Origin: Spirosoma aureum
GTDB lineage: Bacteria > Bacteroidota > Bacteroidia > Cytophagales > Spirosomataceae
NCBI RefSeq assembly: GCF_011604685.1
Contig: NZ_CP050063.1
Span: 5,230,501-5,294,500 of the forward strand
Direction: 5' to 3'
DNA: 64,000 nt
Shown here: positions 26,590 to 35,049 of the stretch, in pieces
Layout: each line of letters opens with the position of its first letter
How positions within the stretch are numbered: position 1 is the stretch's first letter
Notes under the pieces: model-generated
What the model was told of the DNA's origin: nothing
Seen by the model: only the letters and a program-made list of their open reading frames with translations
The model's database searches: none
Translations under genes and position numbers: made by a program

Positions 26590-27606
26590 TTAATGAGCTT
26601 GGGTTATGATAATCGTATCTCCTTGCTGTCGATAACTCAGATTGGACGCACTCGCCAGGGTCTCCATCAGCTCGGCGGCACTGTAGGCCGTGAAGGCCCC
26701 CGAAATCGTCCACTGCGTCAACGCTTTATCCGGGATCTGAACCTGGATGCCATAGTTGCTGGCAAACAAACCGCTGATCTCGGCCAACGTAGTGCCATCA
26801 AAGACAAACCGATGCTCCTTCCAGGAGGTATAGTCCTGCGGTTTAGGGGTTTGCCGGAGGCTGATATGGCCTTTCTGATCGAAGGTGACCAGATTGCCGG
26901 GCTTCATGGTCAATTGCTTGCTGGTGGTGCCTTCCTGATACTTCAGCCGGACTTTGCCTTTGTTGAGTACCACTTTGGTGCCTTGCTCGCGGGTGTTGAC
27001 CAGAAACTGAGTGCCCAGCACCAGTACTTCGAAATTTTTATTGGTCTGTACCACAAAGGGTTGATTGTCAACCAGGTGTTTGATGTCGAAATCAGCCTCG
27101 CCCACTAAGGCTACATGGCGGGTTTTACGGCCAAAGCCAAATCGGGGTACGCGTAAGGAGGAGTTGGCATTGAGCGTGACGTGGCTGCCATCGTCGAGGG
27201 TGAGGCTACGGGTTTCCCCGAAAGCGGTTCTGTGGGTGGCAAACAGGAGGGTATCTCTGAAGAAGAGCCCGCCCAGCAGGAGGATGGTTGCGCTAACGGA
27301 AGCGGCTATCATCCAGCGAAACCGGCTACTACTTAACCAACTAAATCTGGGTTCCAGCCAGGAGCTTTCCTGAGACTGTACATGTATATTTTGCTGGACA
27401 GCCATTCGTTGCTGATGCCGTTTGAAGGCGGCATTGGCATCTGCCATAAATTGCGGATTCTGGCTTTCCCAACTAGCCAGGCACTCGAAAAAGAGCTCTC
27501 GATTGCTTTCCTCTTTAGCCCACTCGTCAATGGCCTGTTTTTGCAAAGCCGTTGCCCGGCCAGCAAAGTAGTTGAAGAGTGCTTCTTTCGATACCTGGTT
27601 TTTCAT
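26590..27606 (-). CDS. FecR-family anti-sigma factor
   Basis: The 338-residue protein has a cytoplasmic N-terminal sigma-binding part (FNYFAGRATALQKQAIDEWAK), one membrane helix (about 98-118) and a periplasmic FecR domain. The latter contains LTLDDGSHVTLNANSSLRVPRF (about 134-155), KNFEVLVLGTQFLVN and the DUF4974 C-terminal domain (about 265-335), which interacts with the STN domain of SusC. It holds the adjacent ECF sigma factor inactive until SusC is engaged. It lies between sigma (51-base gap) and SusC (21-base gap), the standard order. Confidence 0.95.
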   Translation of the reverse strand: MKNQVSKEALFNYFAGRATALQKQAIDEWAKEESNRELFFECLASWESQNPQFMADANAAFKRHQQRMAVQQNIHVQSQESSWLEPRFSWLSSSRFRWMIAASVSATILLLGGLFFRDTLLFATHRTAFGETRSLTLDDGSHVTLNANSSLRVPRFGFGRKTRHVALVGEADFDIKHLVDNQPFVVQTNKNFEVLVLGTQFLVNTREQGTKVVLNKGKVRLKYQEGTTSKQLTMKPGNLVTFDQKGHISLRQTPKPQDYTSWKEHRFVFDGTTLAEISGLFASNYGIQVQIPDKALTQWTISGAFTAYSAAELMETLASASNLSYRQQGDTIIITQAH

Positions 27607-27645
27607 GTGGAGATAGTTAATAGCATCATGACGGTTTTTATTAGA

Positions 27646-28468
27646 AAAAACACTTAGTCATGTGGCTAAAAAATAGAACTGGCTTACTACAAATAAGATC
27701 ATCAGCCATTTGTCTTTCAGAGTGTTCTGAATCTGGCGCATGGCCTGATAAATATGGGCTTCGATGGTGCGGAGCGACAGATGCAGCTCATCGGCAATCT
27801 CCTGGTATCTCTTCCCTTCAAAACGGTGCATCACATATATCTGACGCCGTTTGAGCGGCATGGCATTGATGGCGTTCTCCACATCGTGGTACAACTCTTC
27901 ATACTGGGTAATCGAGTCGGGGCTTTGGGTGATGTGGGCGGCAATCGAGTCGGCTTTATCCAGCGAGGTGGTGTGGCGCATCTCGGCCCGAACGTGATCG
28001 AAGGCCCGGTTTCGTACGGCCGTAAACAGGTAGGCCCGGTAGGAAATGGTAATGGACTGATAGCGCAGATTGGCATGAAACTCGTAGAAGATATCCGAAA
28101 CGATATCCTCAGCGATGGCTTTGGAGGAGACATACCGAATAGCATGGCTGCACAAGAGGGCATAATACTGGCGGAACAGGAGGCTAATGCCCGCGTCAGG
28201 GTTCTGCTCAAAGGTTTTCCGAAGAAACAATTCGTTGTCCCATCGTGCCTGCTGCTCAGGGTCCTGGCCTGTCTGTTCTCGTGCCAAACCGGATGGTTGT
28301 TCTGCTGATTGATGCTGAGTTAGTTGCCAGATTTGTCCCATCTCTGTTGGTGAATGAAGCCGATCGTTCATTTCTGTACCCTCTCTTAGTCAATAACACG
28401 GAGTTGTCTATTTTCTAAGAAAGCCTATATGCTAATAAGACTGATAGGCCACCCAAAAACACTTAGTC
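27646..28468. repeat. 14-base direct repeat flanking the sigma gene
   Basis: AAAAACACTTAGTC occurs at 27646-27659, overlapping the sigma stop and just upstream of fecR, and again at 28455-28468, about 85 bases upstream of the sigma start. A shorter CTTAGTCA copy lies at 28385-28392. The copies are in the same orientation. They could be binding sites controlling both sigma and fecR, or the mark of a duplication. Confidence 0.5.
27658..28371 (-). CDS. ECF RNA polymerase sigma factor
   Basis: The 237-residue sigma factor has region 2 at about 64-130 (LLFRQYYALLCSHAIRYVSSK and AEDIVSDIFYEF, then SITISYRAYLFTAVRNRAFDHV). Region 4 at about 165-215 holds MPLKRRQIYVMHRFEGKRYQ and LSLRTIEAHIYQAMRQI. 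It directs transcription of the adjacent SusCD operon once released by FecR. The first 50 residues are a hydrophilic extension absent from minimal ECF factors. The last 16 residues (WLMILFVVSQFYFLAT) form a hydrophobic tail that could touch the membrane or FecR. A 14-base direct repeat flanks the gene. Confidence 0.94.
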   Translation of the reverse strand: MNDRLHSPTEMGQIWQLTQHQSAEQPSGLAREQTGQDPEQQARWDNELFLRKTFEQNPDAGISLLFRQYYALLCSHAIRYVSSKAIAEDIVSDIFYEFHANLRYQSITISYRAYLFTAVRNRAFDHVRAEMRHTTSLDKADSIAAHITQSPDSITQYEELYHDVENAINAMPLKRRQIYVMHRFEGKRYQEIADELHLSLRTIEAHIYQAMRQIQNTLKDKWLMILFVVSQFYFLAT

Positions 28469-29022
28469 TTATTTGATTATTTTTTTGAAAAATTGAATTA
28501 AAAAATGGAGACCTTCTATTTCAACCTTATTTATGCTAACGGTCACTTACTAAATCGGCACGATTTGAGAGTGTCAACGCACCGATTATCACCTAAACTC
28601 TCGTGAACTCCCCGGCAGTTGTAGTTGGATTAGCCTATTACCTGGCCAAAAAGTTGATGGTACATTAAATAGCTATTCAGCAAAAAAAAGCCCGGTCCAA
28701 TGTAAATTGGACCGGGTGGGAGTTGAAAGGTGTGGAAGTAAGCGAAAAGCTTTAGCCGTCTGATGCCCGGAAGTGGACCATTATCTATTACGCCAACTAG
28801 AACAAATCTGGATAACCTTCGGGTTATAACAGATCATTCCATCCAAATACAAAAAGTAACAGGTCAATACAGAAAAATATTACACCACTTAACCGATTGC
28901 TTTGTCATATAACAAGCTACATTGGCTATCAATCACCTGATTTCATATTTTCCACCGAGGACGATAGTTTGTGGAATAAAAAACAATCTCGAAAACAGTG
29001 TGCGTATGACCCAAAATTCAGA
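28372..29022. other. Intergenic region between xylA and the sigma gene
   Basis: About 650 bases without a supported gene. It holds the sigma promoter region, one copy of the 14-base repeat and the xylA-side terminator at 28682-28716. The part from 28717 to 29022 appears to be an unusually long 3' region for xylA. Confidence 0.6.
28682..28716 (-). terminator. Rho-independent terminator for the xylA transcript
   Basis: Arms CCCGGTCCAAT (28691-28701) and ATTGGACCGGG (28706-28716) are perfect complements with a GTAA loop. On the minus strand the hairpin is followed by C and then eight T. It would stop transcripts from xylA before the sigma gene. Confidence 0.88.
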
Positions 29023-30354
29023 TTAGATATATTGATTGATAATACTTTCGAGCCATTCCTGCTTGCCACTGCGCAATTGAGGTTCGCCATTTTCCAGTGT
29101 ATAACTACGCAAATCGTCAAGCGTCAATTGCCCGGCTTCAAACGCTTTACCCTGCCCCTGATCAAAAGAGGCATACCGTTCTTTTCTAAATTTGAGGTAA
29201 TCCGATTCACGTAAAATTGCATCAGCCACAATAAATGAACGGGCAAAAGCATCCATGCCACTGATGTGGGCAATGAATAGATCATCCAGATCCGTAGAGT
29301 TTCGGCGCACTTTGGCATCGAAGTTTATACCACCTGGTTTAATACCGCCCGCCTGATGAATGACCAGAGCCGCTTCAACCAGTTCATAAATATTGATTGG
29401 AAACTGGTCTGTATCCCAGCCATTCTGGTAATCGCCCCGATTCGCGTCAATGCTCCCCAGCATTCCGGCATCAGCCGCAATCTGCAATTCGTGGTCGAAA
29501 GTATGCCCAGCCAGTGTAGCATGGTTTACTTCGATGTTCAACTGAAAATCCTTGTCAAGCCCGTATTGACGCAAGAAGCCAATTACCGTTGCGGCATCGT
29601 AATCATACTGATGCTTAGTCGGTTCCATCGGCTTTGGCTCAATGAAAAACGTACCAGTAAAGCCTTGTTTACGAGCATAATCGCGCGCTATCGTCAAGAA
29701 TTGAGCCAGGTGCTCTACCTCCCTTTTGACGTTCGTATTTAGCAGTGACATGTAGCCTTCCCGCCCACCCCAGAACACGTAATTTTCTCCACCCAACGCA
29801 ATCGTTGCGTCAATAGCATTCTTTACCTGCGTTCCGGCATAGGCTAGAACGGCAAAATCCGGATTAGTCGACGCGCCGTTCATGTAGCGTGGATTTGAGA
29901 AGACATTTGCGGTTCCCCACAGCAACTTAACTCCACTTTCTGCCTGCTTTTGCTTCGCATAGTCGACAATGGTTTGCAGGCGTTTTTCGTACTCGCTTGC
30001 CGATGAACCCTCATCGACCAGATCAATGTCATGAAAACAGTAATAAGGTGCTCCAATTTTTGTAATAAACTCAAAGGCGGCATCCATCTTCATTTTCGCC
30101 CGTACGTTGGCATCCTGATCCTGATCCCAGGCGAAAACGCGTGTGCCAGGGCCAAATGGATCGCCCCCTGTTCCGGTAAATGTGTGCCAATAGCTGATGG
30201 CAAAGCGCAACTGCTCACGTAAGGTTTTACCCCCGATCACTAGTTCAGGATTGTACCATTTGAACGCTAACGGATTTTTCGATTTAGGGCCTTCGTAGGC
30301 AATGGAGCCAATCCCCTTGAAGTATTCCTGGTCGCCCAGTGTAATGTTTGACAT
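29023..30354 (-). CDS. xylA: Xylose isomerase (class II)
   Basis: The 443-residue enzyme interconverts D-xylose and D-xylulose. Catalytic and metal residues are all visible: His108 and Asp111 (CFHDIDL), Glu239 and Lys241 (IEPKP), Glu275 and His278 (NIEVNHAT), Asp303, and Asp314/Asp316 (GWDTDQFP). Length and the long N-terminus fit class II enzymes. No xylulokinase or xylose transporter is adjacent, so the gene is isolated. A paired palindrome about 125-170 bases upstream (30475-30523) suggests repressor control, and a terminator lies 307 bases downstream. Confidence 0.97.
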   Translation of the reverse strand: MSNITLGDQEYFKGIGSIAYEGPKSKNPLAFKWYNPELVIGGKTLREQLRFAISYWHTFTGTGGDPFGPGTRVFAWDQDQDANVRAKMKMDAAFEFITKIGAPYYCFHDIDLVDEGSSASEYEKRLQTIVDYAKQKQAESGVKLLWGTANVFSNPRYMNGASTNPDFAVLAYAGTQVKNAIDATIALGGENYVFWGGREGYMSLLNTNVKREVEHLAQFLTIARDYARKQGFTGTFFIEPKPMEPTKHQYDYDAATVIGFLRQYGLDKDFQLNIEVNHATLAGHTFDHELQIAADAGMLGSIDANRGDYQNGWDTDQFPINIYELVEAALVIHQAGGIKPGGINFDAKVRRNSTDLDDLFIAHISGMDAFARSFIVADAILRESDYLKFRKERYASFDQGQGKAFEAGQLTLDDLRSYTLENGEPQLRSGKQEWLESIINQYI

Positions 30355-30781
30355 GATGATTAATTGATTAGGCGTTAATTCACTCTGTTAGATTTGTTTG
30401 AGAACCCCAGCTTCGATGAGCCGACAACTCGACCAGATCCGTTTATGGCTAGCTGAACAAGCGTTCTTCTATTTAAAGGTGTAAATTTGACACTTATTTT
30501 TTAATTGTCAAATTGACACCTTTATTTTTATCATCAGAAAACCATGTTTCTCGTCTATTGGTAGGTTCTGGTGAATCAAACGTTGTTCTTAACTCTTGCG
30601 ACCTGGAAAGGAAGGCATCCATTAACAAAAAGAACTTGACTTTTGATCGACTTGTCAGATTGCAGCTAGATTACTTTAGCTATAATTGACACATATAACA
30701 ATAGAAGGCTGGGCAATATGGGAGATTTTCTATCCTGAGATTGCGCTGTACTTCGTCTTTATAACTTACTATAAATTAGTA
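30355..30781. other. xylA upstream region
   Basis: About 430 bases between xylA and the bicupin gene, both on the minus strand. It contains the palindromic pair described separately and an isolated TTGACA-type half-site near 30687. No gene was seen. Confidence 0.6.
30475..30523. promoter_or_regulatory. Paired operator-like palindromes upstream of xylA
   Basis: Two 13-base elements, TGTAAATTTGACA (30480-30492) and TGTCAAATTGACA (30506-30518), have centres 26 bases apart. The second is a perfect palindrome around its central base and the first has one mismatch. Together with flanks they make an 18-base inverted repeat with one mismatch (arms 30475-30492 and 30506-30523, loop 13). This fits two dimers of a repressor on nearly the same face of DNA. 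The regulator is not in the window. Confidence 0.55.
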
Positions 30782-31537
30782 CTAAAATTGGAGTGATAAG
30801 TAGGTACAGTCTTCTGACTTTATAGTATAAATGCTGTGAGCTGTTTCGGATTCAACAAAAATAAAATCCCCTGTCTGCGCCCCTTTCAGCTCTCCATTAA
30901 GTTGCACCTGAACCGGGTGATCCAGGATGACAAGAATTTCTGCCGCCCGGTGAGAATGAGCCGGTTGCTTACCCAAACCAGCTCCGAGTTTCACGATCTG
31001 CGCGACCATGCGATTGCTCATTATAGTCGAATAAGCTTTAGTTTGTCGGTTCTCTCCCTCAGCTTTAGCACTCATCTCCTGCCAGTCGATCCAGAACGAG
31101 TCGCCAACCAGCCGATACAAATCCAGATCCGGCATTTCATTGGAGGTGTAGCGCATCAGGTAATAAGTTAGCGATTGGCTCGCTTTATTTTCTACCCGAT
31201 AATCGTCTCCTGGCATGATTACCGCAACGCAACCGGGTCCCAGAATTTTGCGTTTGCCCCCAAGCGTCAGTGTTAATTCCCCCGTTTTGATGATCAGCAC
31301 AGCCTCTTCATCAAGCTGTTGAGTAGGCTGGTTGGGCTGATTAGCCTTTAAGGTTATGTCTTGAACAATTAAGTGGGAAAAATCCCGGGTGGTTCCTTCC
31401 AACAGGGTTCGCTCGTCGTAGCCTGTATGTTTAATAATTGGTGACTGGTTATAGGCGTAAACGTTTGATGTAATGGCTTGAGAAAAAGCTGGAAAGGAGG
31501 CTGAAATAACGATACAGACAAGCAGGAAGGTGTTCAT
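30782..31537 (-). CDS. Secreted bicupin-domain protein
   Basis: The 251-residue protein has a signal peptide (MNTFLLVCIVISASFPAFSQ) and two cupin barrels. The C-terminal barrel keeps the metal-site pattern AHSHRAAEILVIL and TAHSIY (about 191-203 and 233-238), while the N-terminal one (about 75-120) lacks the histidines and is probably structural. Two-cupin enzymes include ureidoglycine aminohydrolase and several dioxygenases, mostly cytoplasmic. An exported version is less common and its substrate is unknown. It is upstream of xylA on the same strand, but the 427-base gap with its own operators argues against one operon. Confidence 0.78.
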   Translation of the reverse strand: MNTFLLVCIVISASFPAFSQAITSNVYAYNQSPIIKHTGYDERTLLEGTTRDFSHLIVQDITLKANQPNQPTQQLDEEAVLIIKTGELTLTLGGKRKILGPGCVAVIMPGDDYRVENKASQSLTYYLMRYTSNEMPDLDLYRLVGDSFWIDWQEMSAKAEGENRQTKAYSTIMSNRMVAQIVKLGAGLGKQPAHSHRAAEILVILDHPVQVQLNGELKGAQTGDFIFVESETAHSIYTIKSEDCTYLSLQF

Positions 31538-31975
31538 TATAAACGTTTTACTGGAATTGAGCTACGTGGTTTCTAGGGGAAACCTTGTTGTGTTTATAAG
31601 ATGTTGCAAATCGCTCCAATCTATTTTTTCATCAGCCTCTTTAGACAAAGTCATACTGGTCTAATCCTTGTCAAACAGTCGACTTTCATAAAGACTTACT
31701 GAGGTAGTTCACCAAATCGCCAAGCCCGTAAATTTACGACTTAAATGAAAAGTTTATGTAAACTCTTCGATAAGTGCACCACCATTCCAGCTAACTGGCA
31801 ACCTAGAGCGTTTATTTTGTAAGCTTAAAAACGTTCACGAAAAGATTGACTTTCGTGAACGCTCACTATAAAAGTACACTACCTTAAAAAGTAAGGGACA
31901 CAACTTTGGTGGAGTCGATAAAACGTGTAAATACTTGATTAGGATCTGTACAACCAGGATGCCGTTATTGTCCGC
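31538..31975. other. Intergenic region upstream of the bicupin gene
   Basis: About 440 bases without a credible gene. It holds a terminator at 31827-31861 for the lipocalin-like gene and presumably the bicupin promoter. Confidence 0.6.
31827..31861 (-). terminator. Terminator after the lipocalin-like gene
   Basis: Arms CGTTCACGAAA (31832-31842) and TTTCGTGAACG (31851-31861) are perfect complements with an 8-base loop. On the minus strand the hairpin is followed by TTTTT. It lies 115 bases beyond the stop at 31976. Confidence 0.75.
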
Positions 31976-32440
31976 TTACTGTATACGAGTAAATAGTTGC
32001 TCTAAATCTGGCTCCCAACTCGTGCCGCTTCTGTTCAATTCTCCTTTACCGATAATCGTATTATCGCCGTCAGTAAATGTCCAGGTACACCGTTGTGAGA
32101 AATTGGGGGCGTTTCGCCACCATGTCAACACATTATCGTGAAAGGAAACATCATATTTTCTTGATACTTTCCGCTCATCAAAGTAGAGCATAAATAATTC
32201 ACCTGTATCATCGTCGCTGCCGAAGATGGCAATACCAGTCGGGAACAACTCTTCATTCACCTTAGAATGCCAGATCAGAAAAGCGCCCCCTTCAATCCAG
32301 TTAAAAGAAGATCGTCCGTTTACCAGCTTACCTGGAAGAGATGGGTGTGTTCCTGAGATTTTCCAGTCACCGACCAATTTACTGAATTGGTTAAGGGCTG
32401 GATTTGGAATCTGTGCTTCATGGAAATCGTGTTTTTTCAT
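31976..32440 (-). CDS. Lipocalin-like hypothetical protein (DUF1579-type)
   Basis: From ATG 32440 the protein has 154 residues, starting MKKHDFHEAQIPNPALNQF. An upstream extension to 32500 exists but uses a less likely leader. The body reads as an antiparallel barrel: KLVGDWKISGTH, SFNWIEGGAFLIWHSK, GIAIFGSDDDTGELFMLYFDERKVSRKYDV and CTWTFTDGDNTIIGKGEL. This alternation of W/G turns and strands is typical of DUF1579 and nitrobindin-like proteins, which bind small hydrophobic ligands or act as cytoplasmic sensors. There is no signal peptide. No functional neighbour helps. The family assignment is by pattern only. Confidence 0.65.
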   Translation of the reverse strand: MKKHDFHEAQIPNPALNQFSKLVGDWKISGTHPSLPGKLVNGRSSFNWIEGGAFLIWHSKVNEELFPTGIAIFGSDDDTGELFMLYFDERKVSRKYDVSFHDNVLTWWRNAPNFSQRCTWTFTDGDNTIIGKGELNRSGTSWEPDLEQLFTRIQ

Positions 32441-32963
32441 ACGTGTCAATGGTTTCAGGCTATGCTTATTTCCTAAAAGGCGGCCATTAGACAAGCCCAC
32501 CGACTCGTTAATCGACCAATATTTTCGTCCATGTTTGCCAATAAAGTAAGTTAACGATGTCTAAGTACCTGCTTAACAGTTGCTGGTTGGCCTTTGTTAT
32601 TACCCTACTTAAATCCTCTCAACCGGGTTCAAAACAAAGTCAGACCGTTTAGCACCTCGCCTTCATCAAGAGTATTTGTTGACTTGTTTGAGAACAGGGC
32701 ATCGACCTGGTTACGAATCCGAATCTTGACAGTAAGTTCAGGGCGTTCAGATTCGCAGCATCAGCATGGACAGTGCTGCCGATAGCATCCAGTGCAAGTG
32801 GGTTCATGACGGTCGTTTTCATATCGTTTCTGCGTTCGCTATAAAAGTCATACAGAATTGCCTGGTTATTACACACATAACAGGAAAAGATGTAACGCAT
32901 TACGAAAAAAAACTTATTTTCGCCTGCTTTATTCCGTTGAAAACCCCTTACTTCAATCTTGTG
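32441..32963. other. Divergent intergenic region before the M23-like gene
   Basis: About 520 bases. Open frames exist on both strands (for example a 57-codon frame starting MKTTVMNPLALDAIG on the minus strand near 32822) but none has clear gene character. Promoters for the flanking divergent genes are expected. Confidence 0.5.
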
Positions 32964-33902
32964 ATGATACGTCTATTCACGCTCATTGGCTTAACCTTTT
33001 TGCTTTTTGTCAGTGCCAGTGCCCAATCGCCCATTGAGGTATTTTACGAAAAAGATAACCTTGGCGCGTATGCCTTTTCCTGTCGAAATTCGAGCTACTG
33101 CCCCTACACGATTACCATTACCTTCACCGAATTGAACGGGCTGCGGAGTTCGGCAATACTACCCTATCAGACAGATGTCATGCCGGGGCAGCAGTCGCTT
33201 TTCAAGCTTCAACCTCAACCCAATCAATCCACTTCGTTTCGGTATAACGTCAGTTCCATAAAAGGGTGTAAACGACCTAAAATAGATACGGCCCTGGTGT
33301 ATCTGCTACCGGTGAGTCCTGGCAAACGAGTTAGTACTACCGAATTAGCTTATCTGGGCAAGCTCTACGCCGGTCAGGCAGAACCCAAAGACTGGTATTC
33401 ACTGGCCATTAAAATGAATAGCGGAGATACGGTGTTTGCGGCCCGTCGGGGAAGGGTATCGGCTGTGCGCAGTGATGCCGTGCCCACGGGGGCTCATCTA
33501 GGATTTAACCGCGACGACAACATGGTGGAGGTCAATCATGCCGACTGTAGCTTTGCCACCTACACCGTTTTCCGGCCAAAAAGTATTTTCGTCGTACCGG
33601 GTCAGTTTGTTGAAGCGGGAACCCCATTGGGTATCGTTGGGGGCGAAAACTACGATTATGGGCCGCACGTGCGTTTTACGGTGCATTATAATTACGAAGC
33701 TGCTATAATCAAAAACGGTAAGCTAACCGATGAGAAGCATTATTGGGCCTACGTACCCGTTCGATTCTGGCTCAGGGACGAGAAGCAATCGGGCCGGTTA
33801 GAACCCCGAAAGCCATACCTGTCCGATCATCCTGAATCAATTATTGAACAGGAAATGAGTAAACGGGAAGTGAAGAAGTGGCAGAGGAGCCACCTAAAAT
33901 GA
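32964..33902 (+). CDS. Secreted M23-like protein with degenerate peptidase site
   Basis: From ATG 32964 the protein has 312 residues with a signal peptide (MIRLFTLIGLTFLLFVSASAQ); the frame extends upstream but without coding character. An N-terminal beta domain (about 22-125) is followed by a LytM/M23-type domain: GDTVFAARRGRVSAVRSDA, MVEVNHADCSFATYTVF and GQFVEAGTPLGIVGGENYDYGPHVRFTVHY. In active M23 enzymes the last block has HxH and the middle one ends YAH. Here they read HVR and YTV, so two zinc or catalytic histidines are missing. It is therefore probably a cell-wall binding or regulatory protein rather than an endopeptidase. It converges on the DUF2911 gene. Confidence 0.83.
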   Translation: MIRLFTLIGLTFLLFVSASAQSPIEVFYEKDNLGAYAFSCRNSSYCPYTITITFTELNGLRSSAILPYQTDVMPGQQSLFKLQPQPNQSTSFRYNVSSIKGCKRPKIDTALVYLLPVSPGKRVSTTELAYLGKLYAGQAEPKDWYSLAIKMNSGDTVFAARRGRVSAVRSDAVPTGAHLGFNRDDNMVEVNHADCSFATYTVFRPKSIFVVPGQFVEAGTPLGIVGGENYDYGPHVRFTVHYNYEAAIIKNGKLTDEKHYWAYVPVRFWLRDEKQSGRLEPRKPYLSDHPESIIEQEMSKREVKKWQRSHLK

Positions 33903-34138
33903 GGTTGTTTACTGCACTTCATGCACAGGAAACGCACTGTCTTGATTAACCTGAATCATAACGCCCCACAGCCTGAACCGTGGGACGTTATATTGTTCAC
34001 AATACCCTCACGACGCTACAGTACTCATGTCTGTAGATTAACCGGCACCCGAATCGACAGAGCCACTTGCTGGTCAGGCACAAGCTTGATTGCGTATTTG
34101 AATTGAAAAAGTATTCGATGAACTATCGAGTCCTATAA

Positions 34139-34171
34139 AAAACGGCTGACTCTACCAGAGCCAGCCGTTTT
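34139..34171. terminator. Bidirectional terminator between convergent genes
   Basis: Arms AAAACGGCTG plus CTCT (34139-34153) pair with AGAG plus CAGCCGTTTT (34157-34171), with one internal mismatch and a 3-base loop. The A and T ends let it work on both strands, fitting the convergent genes ending at 33902 and 34195. Confidence 0.85.
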
Positions 34172-34194
34172 GGGTGAATGTTACTGACTTGCTT

Positions 34195-35049
34195 TTACTT
34201 TTTAGCAGTAGCAATGAGGTCATTTGCCATTTTTACGTAATCTGCATTTTTTGCTTCAGTCGCCAGCGCAACCGTTTTCTCAGCACTGGCAATTGCACTG
34301 GATTTTTCTTTTAATTTCAGTTCAATCCGGGCTTTCAGCAACATCACCCAGAATGCTTTCGGGTTTTGTTCCGTTGCTTTGGTTACCCAGCCTAATGCCT
34401 GTTTCAAATCCCGATTCGTATCATAATAATAGCTGGCGGCCTCAAAATAAGCCGGTTTATCAGATGCCAACGAAGCCTCGATATTCTTCACGATAGTCTG
34501 ATCAATATCGGCGGTAATGGCTACAGGAACGCGGGTTTTATCCCACATAATTTCCAGCACTGCCGAGCTTGGCAGGATATCAGCTATGTTGATCGTAAAA
34601 GTTTCTACTTTGTTGGCCAATGTAGTAGGTTTCACTTGAACCCGTACGACTTCGTTTTCTTTTTTATAATCTCCCACATTAGCACCCAGATCAAGGTCTT
34701 TAGAAAGCATTACTTCCCAGCTGGTTTTGCCTGGAATTGTAAACAGCCCGTACGTACCCGCTTTCACCTCTTTCCCTTCTAGTTTCACATCCGATGAAAA
34801 GGTAATTTTTGAAGTTGCGTTGGCCCCCGTCCGCCATACTTTATCATAAGGAACCAGATCGCCGAAGATGCTCCGTCCTTTTACGGCCGGTCTTGAGTAC
34901 TCGAGTGTAATATCACCCAGGGCGAAGCTTTGTTTAGTGGTTTGTGAAGGACTGGCAGCGGGCACTTTAAGCTGAGCCTGAGCGATTGGGAGTGAAGAAA
35001 GCGTAATTAGAATGGTAAAGGCAACTGGCAGGAAATGTAGGTGCTTCAT
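34195..35049 (-). CDS. DUF2911 secreted protein with TPR-like C-terminus
   Basis: The 284-residue protein has a signal peptide (to AQAQ at about 26) and a DUF2911 beta domain at about 30-175. Family motifs include LEYSRPAVKGRSIFGDLVPYDKVWRTGANATSKITFS and VKAGTYGLFTIPG. A C-terminal helical part (about 190-284) has helix pairs like tetratricopeptide repeats. DUF2911 proteins are abundant in Bacteroidota and their function is unknown. The gene is monocistronic: a strong hairpin lies just downstream and over 900 bases of apparently non-coding DNA upstream. Confidence 0.9.
   Translation of the reverse strand: MKHLHFLPVAFTILITLSSLPIAQAQLKVPAASPSQTTKQSFALGDITLEYSRPAVKGRSIFGDLVPYDKVWRTGANATSKITFSSDVKLEGKEVKAGTYGLFTIPGKTSWEVMLSKDLDLGANVGDYKKENEVVRVQVKPTTLANKVETFTINIADILPSSAVLEIMWDKTRVPVAITADIDQTIVKNIEASLASDKPAYFEAASYYYDTNRDLKQALGWVTKATEQNPKAFWVMLLKARIELKLKEKSSAIASAEKTVALATEAKNADYVKMANDLIATAKK

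Noticed and set aside
32649..32900. 83-codon minus-strand frame containing MKTTVMNPLALDAIG
   Set aside because: No recognisable family, weak composition and position in a promoter region; not enough to call a gene.
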